From contig DRJB01000002.1 in assembly GCA_011052355.1 (NCBI GenBank), positions 1 to 16,806 on the forward strand: DNA of 16,806 bases. Reading direction: 5' to 3'. The DNA is from Candidatus Kaiserbacteria bacterium (GTDB taxonomy: Bacteria > Patescibacteriota > Minisyncoccia > Phycocordibacterales > Phycocordibacteraceae). Every line of letters starts with the position of its first letter. Positions within the stretch are counted from its first letter, which is position 1. The notes below the pieces were generated by a model. That model was not told where the DNA came from and did not search any database. It was given only the letters and a program-made list of their open reading frames with translations. The position numbers and the translations under genes are program-made. Shown here piece by piece: positions 1 to 5,608 of the stretch.

Positions 1-116
1 ACATCAATAACCGCATATTCTCCCATATGATTTTGCTCAAGATCCGCCTTCAGTTCTTCAACATAAAACTTTTGACCCATTTTTGTTATTTCTTCTAAAG
101 ATAGATTATTTATCAT
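1..116 (-). CDS. Unknown protein, N-terminal part only (runs off the left edge)
   Basis: Reading leftwards from ATG at 116, 38 codons are open to the window edge. The protein begins MINNLSLEEITKMGQKF and continues as a charged helical segment, then GEYAVID. The upstream ATG at 120 is closed by a stop after four codons, so 116 is the first usable start. There is no Shine-Dalgarno sequence, but a good promoter ends 7 nt before the ATG, so the mRNA is probably leaderless. The style resembles short CPR hypothetical proteins, but I do not recognise the family and give no function. The gene is truncated by the window, not broken. Confidence 0.7.
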   Translation of the reverse strand, partial: MINNLSLEEITKMGQKFYVEELKADLEQNHMGEYAVID

Positions 117-123
117 ACATTTT

Positions 124-151
124 AGTATACCCTCGCGGTCTTTTTTTGCAA
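124..151 (-). promoter_or_regulatory. Sigma-70-type promoter of the left-edge gene
   Basis: On the minus strand TTGCAA (151-146) and TATACT (129-124) are 16 nt apart. The -10 box is followed after 7 nt by ATG, so the predicted transcription start falls at or next to the start codon. Confidence 0.6.
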
Positions 152-217
152 AGAATGCGCTACTACATTACCTAAGGAAAATCCAGCGTGGAAGAACAGC
201 GAAGTACACAAATACAG

Positions 218-245
218 AAAGGAGGAAGTCTGACTTCCTCCTTTT
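218..245. terminator. Hairpin with T-tract, GGAAGT-NNN-ACTTCC type
   Basis: Positions 218-229 pair perfectly with 233-244 (12 bp, loop CTG), with AAA/TTT ends, so it could end transcription on either strand. Its tip GGAAGT-CTG-ACTTCC recurs in three other hairpins of this window. It lies between the surface-protein gene and the left-edge gene, both on the minus strand. Confidence 0.6.
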
Positions 246-255
246 GTGGATACAG

Positions 256-295
256 AAAACCCCCGCGCGGCGAAGCCGCGCGGGGGTTTTCTTTT
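256..295. terminator. Strong bidirectional intrinsic terminator
   Basis: A perfect 16-bp GC-rich stem (256-271 with 275-290, loop GAA) is flanked by A and T runs, giving a U-tail on both strands. It is the most convincing terminator for the surface-protein gene ending at 413 on the minus strand. Confidence 0.8.
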
Positions 296-322
296 GCTAG
301 ACCAAATTTCTAGCTGGAAGTT

Positions 323-400
323 CCGAGGAACTTTGGGAGAGTTAGACTTTCCCAAACCCCGAGGAACTTTTAGACTTTGGGAGAGTTAGACTTTCCCAAA
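323..400. repeat. Tandem imperfect repeat of a small hairpin unit
   Basis: The 12-mer CCGAGGAACTTT occurs at 323 and 359. A 25-nt segment starting TTTGGGAGAG and ending TTTCCCAAA occurs at 332-356 and 376-400. Each 25-mer folds with a 7-bp stem. The two units differ by an 8-nt insertion in the second. They sit just after the stop of the surface-protein gene and may protect the mRNA 3' end or add to termination. Confidence 0.7.
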
Positions 401-412
401 AGCTGAGAGGGA

Positions 413-3400
413 TTATGAATGAGTGTAACTATATGTTCCATCAATCATGTCCTTAAGAAGGTAACCATTTGTCCAATCAGTTGTAGTGAGCGAGTGCGGT
501 ACCGCTGAATCATCAGACCAAGCATAATTGTTGCCTGTTACGCCAGTGATAGTAGACGCTATTGCATTTGCTGTCGTTGCATCTGCCTGAGCAAGATTCA
601 CCGAGATACTTGAACCCGTTGTCCAACCGGCAATGGTTCCCGCGCTAAGTGTGAAGGTCTTTGAACTTCCCGCGCCGATTTCAATAGGCGTGGTTGGTAC
701 AAACTGGAGAACACCACTATTGTTGACAACCGGTGTTGACGACGCTGCTACCGCCACGGGTGTACCACCCGTTACATCATTGAGCGTAAAGACTGTTGCG
801 GTAAGAGAGGTCGTTGCAATCTTAAATGATAGTTTGTCAATGCTTACCTGACCCGCAGAGTCCGCGGTGATCGTGAGCTTATAGAGGTCTTGACCGACAG
901 GATTTGCTGTTGAGGAAAGACTCAAACCGGCAAATGTCGAGATTGACTTGCGCACCACCATTTTACCATACGCTCCGTTGACACTGATCACTGATGTGAT
1001 AGACGTGGTTTGGTTTCCTGCAGAATCAGTTGCTTGGAAACCGGCCGTCAGAAGCGTGGTTGTTACCGTTGCTCCAGATGTTGCACCACTTTGAATGGTT
1101 GGCGTGCCAACCGATACGCTCAAGTCAGCTGTACCGTTTTGCGGTACATACATATCAAGACCTGAGAATACCGCATTACTACCAATCAAATATGCCGTTG
1201 CTGTTCCAGTGCCTGTCTTAGTTGGGTAACTAAGATCAACATGGGTTACTGAACTCGCGTTCGGTACAGAGAGCTCAAGCTTCTGAACCGTGTACGAGGA
1301 AGTCAGCGCGGTAAACTGATAATCCGCTACCGGAATACCAGTAGAACCGGCAATCACATTCGTGTTGGAAGGATTGCTCGCCCCACGCGCGACGCTCAAA
1401 GAGCCAGTGCCAACCGTAATGGTTTGCAACGCAGCTCCTGACCCTGTGACTGATACGGAATTATTGGTGACCAACCCTGTTCCCGAAGTGCTGGTGGTAA
1501 CTGTCGCAACAATAGCAACAGTTGCCGAAGACGAGATGTCTCCATAGACATCAACCACTTTGGTCCCCGATGAAGGGATGACGAAATTGGTTGAGAATGT
1601 GTTACCTGTTGCCGATGGTGTCGTGATTGTAGAGCCAATTAGCGCTCCGGTTGAGTGATCTTTAAGCACCAAGTTCGTTACTCCTCCATAACCAGCCAGA
1701 TCAAGGGCGATAGTATTAACATTCACCCCTTCGGTTGAACCCGTTGACAAAACAAACGAGCCAAGAAGCGCGCTGTTCGTGCCCGCAAGCATACTCTGAT
1801 CTGAATAACCGGAGAATGACGAGGCGCCAAGCGATGCGGCGGATACCGTCAAACCATTGCCATCCGTGTTTGCTGCCGGAACATCCGTGGAATTAAGTGA
1901 TGACTGACCTTGCGCGTTTGATGATACATACTTCAAACTTACTTTGATGGTGCCATTATCAGGAATATTCACTGAAGCTGCTGTTTTGGCATCAGCGACG
2001 ATATCAATCGTTACCGTCTTTCCTGCTGGGATAATCAGTGACGAGCCAAAGCTAAAGTCAGTGGCGTTTGTCGCTGTTTCACCAATGCTCTTGGTTGAAC
2101 CAACCTGCACACCGTTTATCATAATCTTACCATTGGCAAGACCGTCTGGTGTCCCTGGCCCTGTGGTTATCGCATATACGTAGAGGTCATTCACTTTTAC
2201 CGCCTCGCCTGATGCAAGCAGGTTAAAGGATGCCATCTTTACGTTTGTTGCTCCAACCGGAACATCATTACTTGGTGAGTTCGGTGCTTTATTGACCGAT
2301 ACACCGGTGCCGGCGCCAACTGACGAGATTGTTTGTAGACCGGAACTTACCGCTGAGAAGGTCGCGTTACTAAGTGTTGGGACAACCGGCTGATTAAGTT
2401 CGGTATCCACAAACATTGAAGACGACGTACGTTGCAATGACAATTTAAACGTTCGGCTGGAACCGCTGACCACATTCGCAACTACTTTAATGATGTGGTT
2501 GGACGTTGAAAGTGTTACCGGACTTGCCGAAAGATTAAACGTTATTTTACGGCTTGTACCGAGGTTTGTAAGTGAGTTTCCGACTTGCGTGCCATCTACG
2601 TAAAGACGCAGGTCTTGCAAGGCGTTGCTACTGACTGAACCGAGGTTCGTGAAGGTTAGTGATTCCAGCTTTACCGGATTGACGGAAACTGAAACACTGT
2701 TCTGCCAGACGACATAGTCGCTGGCAGGATTTACTGCCGTGTTTGTTACTGGCAGTGTCGTGGCGGCGAAATCTACCGTTGCCAATGTACCAGCTGCTAC
2801 TGCCTGTATGCCACCAACAACCGGAAGCGAGACGCTTGAATCAAGCGTGGCGGGACCGACTGCGGTGAGCTCTACACCGAGCTGTTGTCCTGCGGTATTT
2901 GCTGCGATATCAGAACGCACCGCTATCGTGTAACTGCCTCCGGCAGGAACTGTGAAGATTCCTGCTGAGTTGTTAAACGAGAACTGTGAGTTCGTGACAC
3001 CTGCTGAATCGGTGATTGGTGTTACTCCGTTATAGAGGTATACATTTGCCAATGTTGTGTCATTGGAAATACCAACGCGCTTAAATGACAAGCTGTTTAC
3101 CGCTACGGCAGAAGATGTTGGGTTGGTGAAAGTGAATTCAGCCAAGTTTGCAATCCCCTGTCCGGCAACAATTGCTGTTCCGTTTGGTGACGAGGCGGCA
3201 AGTGCGACCTGAAGGCCGTTACCGGTTGCCACTGTTCCTACTGTGCCCGTGGTATTACCAGTTGTGCCAGTAGTTCCCGTGGTACCTGTGGTTGCGGTTG
3301 TGGCGGCGGCTGCGGCGGTCAAGCTCGCGTATTCTGCGCGAGAAATCGGACCGAAGTAACCGACTGCCGGAGCGACACCGTTTGCTGCCTGCCATGCGGC

Positions 3401-3778
3401 GACCGCCTTTCTAGTGATCGGACCGAAGTAGCCGGTTGATCCACCTGCATAGGTGAAGTAACCGCCCGCTGTGAGATAATTCTGAAGGCAAACTACGTCT
3501 GCTCCTTTACTACCAATCGTGAGATTCATCGTAAAGTTACATGACGAACTGCTTACCGTACCTGTTGAAGTTGAACCTGAAGTTCCTTGCACAGTATTGA
3601 GCTGTGCTTGGAGTGATTGAATTGTTGCCATAAGCGATGAGATCTGCGCTTGGAGCTGTGCTGTCGTTTCCGCTTTTACCGCAGGGGCAAATGCAAACGC
3701 CATTGAAGCTATCATTGCGAGACCCGCAACCGCTGCTGCAACTTTTACAACCACATTATTAGTTACTGAATTAGTCAT
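413..3778 (-). CDS. Large secreted S-layer-like protein with peptidoglycan-binding module
   Basis: About 1121 residues from ATG 3778. This start is chosen because it opens directly into a signal peptide: a lysine at residue 12, a hydrophobic core, and cleavage probable after AVKA (36). Residues 38-66 form a Gln/Leu heptad segment. Residues 80-150 are a PG_binding_1-like module with two GYFGPI motifs (116, 140) and Cys80/Cys97. Residues 155-185 are a Thr/Gly linker. The rest (about 190-1121) is Ser/Thr/Val-rich, with repeated beta-sandwich patterns and few charged residues. This is the usual layout of an abundant CPR cell-surface protein; I infer attachment to the wall through the N-terminal module. 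The frame extends upstream to 3889, but that part does not look like a signal peptide. There is no sortase motif at the C-terminus. Upstream (3875-3892) lies a small hairpin with 7-bp stem; I see no confident promoter. Confidence 0.85.
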   Translation of the reverse strand: MTNSVTNNVVVKVAAAVAGLAMIASMAFAFAPAVKAETTAQLQAQISSLMATIQSLQAQLNTVQGTSGSTSTGTVSSSSCNFTMNLTIGSKGADVVCLQNYLTAGGYFTYAGGSTGYFGPITRKAVAAWQAANGVAPAVGYFGPISRAEYASLTAAAAATTATTGTTGTTGTTGNTTGTVGTVATGNGLQVALAASSPNGTAIVAGQGIANLAEFTFTNPTSSAVAVNSLSFKRVGISNDTTLANVYLYNGVTPITDSAGVTNSQFSFNNSAGIFTVPAGGSYTIAVRSDIAANTAGQQLGVELTAVGPATLDSSVSLPVVGGIQAVAAGTLATVDFAATTLPVTNTAVNPASDYVVWQNSVSVSVNPVKLESLTFTNLGSVSSNALQDLRLYVDGTQVGNSLTNLGTSRKITFNLSASPVTLSTSNHIIKVVANVVSGSSRTFKLSLQRTSSSMFVDTELNQPVVPTLSNATFSAVSSGLQTISSVGAGTGVSVNKAPNSPSNDVPVGATNVKMASFNLLASGEAVKVNDLYVYAITTGPGTPDGLANGKIMINGVQVGSTKSIGETATNATDFSFGSSLIIPAGKTVTIDIVADAKTAASVNIPDNGTIKVSLKYVSSNAQGQSSLNSTDVPAANTDGNGLTVSAASLGASSFSGYSDQSMLAGTNSALLGSFVLSTGSTEGVNVNTIALDLAGYGGVTNLVLKDHSTGALIGSTITTPSATGNTFSTNFVIPSSGTKVVDVYGDISSSATVAIVATVTTSTSGTGLVTNNSVSVTGSGAALQTITVGTGSLSVARGASNPSNTNVIAGSTGIPVADYQFTALTSSYTVQKLELSVPNASSVTHVDLSYPTKTGTGTATAYLIGSNAVFSGLDMYVPQNGTADLSVSVGTPTIQSGATSGATVTTTLLTAGFQATDSAGNQTTSITSVISVNGAYGKMVVRKSISTFAGLSLSSTANPVGQDLYKLTITADSAGQVSIDKLSFKIATTSLTATVFTLNDVTGGTPVAVAASSTPVVNNSGVLQFVPTTPIEIGAGSSKTFTLSAGTIAGWTTGSSISVNLAQADATTANAIASTITGVTGNNYAWSDDSAVPHSLTTTDWTNGYLLKDMIDGTYSYTHS

Positions 3779-3970
3779 ATGTTTTGTTAAGTTTTCTATA
3801 CCACGTATGCGACACCGATAATTGTTAAAGGTAGTAATGTGGTGCGCATGCGTAGATTTATTTACATTGGTAATACATTGCTTGCGCAATGTGTTTTGTG
3901 TTCGTGTTTTATTTAGTCATGTTTCCATTCACTAATCCCACAGAAAACGAATCGATCTGTTTTCCATGAG

Positions 3971-4132
3971 CTAGCTGGTAAGGTTTCCATCCGTACTGTC
4001 GTGCAATCGTGGTAGATATTCTTTTCTTGCCGACTCTGTTGATAAGGTAATCATGTCTTGTGCGGTAACAGAAAAACCGCGCGGTGTTACAGGAATATGC
4101 ATATAAGGATGCGACATATTCGGTGCATCCAT
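3971..4132 (-). CDS. Possible small protein, about 53 residues
   Basis: A short ORF starts MDAPNMSHPYMHIPVTPRGF and ends with TAG at 3971. A -10-like TATATG lies 6 nt before ATG 4132, the same spacing as at recA and ssb; an in-frame ATG also exists at 4141. A second minus-strand frame over the same DNA is open for over 80 codons without an ATG and also reads protein-like (it contains GKKRISTTIARQYGWKPY). At most one is real. I recognise neither. Confidence 0.3.
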   Translation of the reverse strand: MDAPNMSHPYMHIPVTPRGFSVTAQDMITLSTESARKEYLPRLHDSTDGNLTS

Positions 4133-4195
4133 TTTTGACATATACCGGACCGCTCAGACATGTTTTGCAACCGGTCTAAAGTTGCTATATAAAAT

Positions 4196-4242
4196 GTATT
4201 GCACGCTTTTTCGTGGACGACGAAAAGTGATGCATACAATAC
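4196..4242 (-). terminator. Long imperfect hairpin with AT-rich tail
   Basis: On the minus strand GTATTG (4242-4237) pairs with CAATAC (4201-4196), and inside it CTTTTCGT pairs with ACGAAAA plus one bulge. The tail is ATTTTATATAG. It could end a minus-strand transcript begun near the -10-like TATACT at 4317-4312, whose -35 is weak. Confidence 0.35.
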
Positions 4243-4332
4243 GCTTTTGTTTTGTTAAAGACCACCCCCCGCGGAAACTCTTACGCCCACATCCGTTCGG
4301 GACTAATATATAGTATAACGGATAAGCAGTAC

Positions 4333-4459
4333 AAATAAAAACCCCACAAGATGAACACATGTGGATAACGAGCCCCCACGCCGAGAATACAAAAATAAAC
4401 CGTACTATCGGCCTACTTGATTATTTCCGGTGTGCGCGCCTCAAGCATCGTCATCACTG
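4333..4459 (-). ncRNA. Candidate small RNA from an orphan promoter
   Basis: A strong minus-strand promoter (4494-4466) predicts transcription from about 4459. About 100 nt on, CCACA (4364-4360) can pair with TGTGG (4348-4344), followed by GGTTTTTATTT, a small intrinsic terminator. The interval has only a 13-codon ORF (ATG at about 4455). With promoter and terminator but no real ORF, a small RNA of about 120 nt is the simplest reading. The 4379-4465 part shows no other feature. Confidence 0.4.
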
Positions 4460-4465
4460 CCGTAA

Positions 4466-4494
4466 AGTGTAGCAAAATGTGGGGGCGTGGTCAA
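4466..4494 (-). promoter_or_regulatory. Orphan sigma-70-type promoter
   Basis: On the minus strand TTGACC (4494-4489), a 17-nt spacer ending in TGC, then TACACT (4471-4466). It is close to consensus and has an extended -10, yet no protein gene follows. Confidence 0.5.
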
Positions 4495-4505
4495 TCGGGG
4501 AGATA

Positions 4506-4652
4506 TTGAAAAAATGGGACAGGCAAAACATATAAAGGACATTTTTATCACTATAAAGTTACCTGTTAAATCGTCTGTTGCGCAACAGGCAACTTTGTAG
4601 TGACAAAAATAAGGTAAGACTTGGCTCAGCGACCCGGAGTGTCTTGTTTTTT
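4506..4652 (+). ncRNA. Candidate small RNA convergent to the regulator gene
   Basis: TTGAAA (4506-4511) and CATATA/TATAAA (4529-4536) could be a + strand promoter; the second element overlaps a TAAAGGACA motif. The transcript would cross the R1/inverted-repeat hairpin (4549-4602) and stop at AAGAC...GTCTT followed by GTTTTTT (4616-4652). It would be complementary to the 3' untranslated region of the regulator mRNA. The promoter spacing is not ideal, so this is tentative. Confidence 0.3.
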
Positions 4653-4678
4653 CACTACAAAGTTGCCTGTTAAATCGT
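4549..4678. repeat. Direct-inverted-direct repeat set with a 14-nt palindrome
   Basis: A 26-nt unit (CACTA-AAAGTT-CCTGTTAAATCGT type) occurs at 4549-4574 and 4653-4678 with two differences. Between them 4584-4602 is the exact reverse complement of the first 19 nt of the second copy and nearly that of the first. CTGTTGCGCAACAG (4575-4588) is a perfect palindrome joining the first copy to the inverted one. The middle arm can pair with either outer arm, but not both. The set begins 3 nt beyond the regulator stop codon. Confidence 0.8.
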
Positions 4679-4681
4679 ATG

Positions 4682-5443
4682 CTATGCCAGTGTATATGAC
4701 GTCCATCGGCGCGCGCCGGTACGAGTCAACACACCTTTTGAAACAAAGTCTGCCAGTTCCCGCTGAATTGTTTTTTCACTCACGTCGCGAATGGCAGTTG
4801 ATATGTCCTTTATGTAAACCTGTCCTTTAGCCCTTATGATTGAAAGTATTGCTTCTTTTCTGCTGTCCTTTACATTTGCATTACGATGTCCTTTAGGGGG
4901 GGTTTTGGCGGTGCCGTGCGTGCTCGCACGCACGGCACCGCCACCGACTGCCACGTGCGTCGCTTTTACAGAAGACGACTTCTTCACCAACTGCGCAAAA
5001 GATTGCACCTCTTCCAAAGAAATGTTCGGCTCTTCATATGTGGCGATTTCTTGTAAAAGCATGTGCGCTTCGCGCTCTATGAGTTCCGCATTCATGACCG
5101 AAAGCATGCCGCTTGTGCGAGCTATTGATAGCACACTTGAAAGAGCCAGAAGCTCTCTTGCAAGCGCCTCTTTGGAAGAGGTGGAAAAAAGGATTGCCGT
5201 GTCAATTATACCCATTGCAATTGTGTCCGCGCGGTCACGCAATGCCGGGGCATTATGAAATGCCGGAGCGATGAGGTGTATCGCTTTTGCAAGACGCTCC
5301 GCTTTTTTATAAATAAACACTCGCCGTATGTCCTTATCAAATATGCTTGAAAATATATCTTTATCTAGAACAAAATCATTAAAATCGGAATGCCGGGCAA
5401 GTGTGTGGTCTTGTTGTCCTTTATGTTGTCTTTTATAGTTCAT
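4682..5443 (-). CDS. CPR-type transcriptional regulator, helical domain plus C-terminal winged helix
   Basis: 253 residues. Residues 1-18 are basic/Gln-rich. Residues 38-155 are predicted helical (IYKKAERLAKAIHLIAP onward), resembling the four-helix-bundle part of related CPR proteins. Residues 160-190 are a Gly/Ala/Thr linker. Residues 194-253 form a DeoR-like winged helix: KEAILSIIRAKGQVYIKDIS, then VSEKTIQRELADFVSKGVL, then RTGARRWTSY. I recognise this C-terminal pattern from CPR hypothetical proteins, but the regulon is unknown. A good promoter lies upstream, with a TAAAGGACA-like site between its -35 and -10 boxes. The gene carries further copies of that motif and a perfect 17-bp inverted repeat in the linker. 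I infer an autoregulated DNA-binding protein. The start at 5443 fits the promoter, with a leader of about 20 nt and no clear ribosome site. Confidence 0.75.
   Translation of the reverse strand: MNYKRQHKGQQDHTLARHSDFNDFVLDKDIFSSIFDKDIRRVFIYKKAERLAKAIHLIAPAFHNAPALRDRADTIAMGIIDTAILFSTSSKEALARELLALSSVLSIARTSGMLSVMNAELIEREAHMLLQEIATYEEPNISLEEVQSFAQLVKKSSSVKATHVAVGGGAVRASTHGTAKTPPKGHRNANVKDSRKEAILSIIRAKGQVYIKDISTAIRDVSEKTIQRELADFVSKGVLTRTGARRWTSYTLA
4907..4942. repeat. Perfect 17-bp inverted repeat inside the regulator gene
   Basis: 4907-4923 and 4926-4942 are exact reverse complements separated by two bases (TC). The segment encodes the linker GGAVRASTHGTA, so it stays in frame and falls in a tolerant region. 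Confidence 0.9.
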
Positions 5444-5471
5444 AAAGATATTTCATACGTGCGTGTCTATT

Positions 5472-5500
5472 ATTGTATGTCCTTGAGAGGGTTTATGCAA
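5472..5500 (-). promoter_or_regulatory. Promoter of the regulator gene with a possible operator in its spacer
   Basis: On the minus strand TTGCAT (5500-5495), 17 nt, TACAAT (5477-5472). The last 9 nt of the spacer read TCAAGGACA, a one-base variant of the TAAAGGACA motif and directly next to the -10 box, where a bound protein would block RNA polymerase. Confidence 0.6.
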
Positions 5501-5608
5501 GGTGTTGCCACATGCGAGATTTAAGAAATACCCGATGCCGGCTAAATAACCAAGAAAAAGTGGCGCAACCGGGCACAACGGTGGTAAAATACATATAAAT
5601 GATATATT

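Larger units (their letters stand above)
4533..5486. repeat. Cluster of the 9-mer TAAAGGACA (TGTCCTTTA)
   Basis: Exact copies lie at 4804-4812, 4821-4829, 4864-4872, 4887-4895 and 5413-5421 (as TGTCCTTTA on the + strand), and at 4533-4541 in the other orientation. Close variants lie at 5329-5337, 5425-5433 and 5478-5486. Within the gene the motif is read in different frames (AAG GAC, Lys-Asp; AAA GGA CA, Lys-Gly-Gln/His), so codon choice alone does not explain it. Confidence 0.75.

Noticed and set aside
4549..4678. dif-like recombination site near ftsK (GTTAAAT at the end of the repeats)
   Set aside because: Only the last 7-8 bases resemble the XerD arm; there is no XerC arm at the right spacing and the motif occurs twice.
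4836..5258. 140-residue + strand ORF opposite the regulator gene
   Set aside because: It is a shadow of the regulator coding strand, with no promoter and a poor composition.
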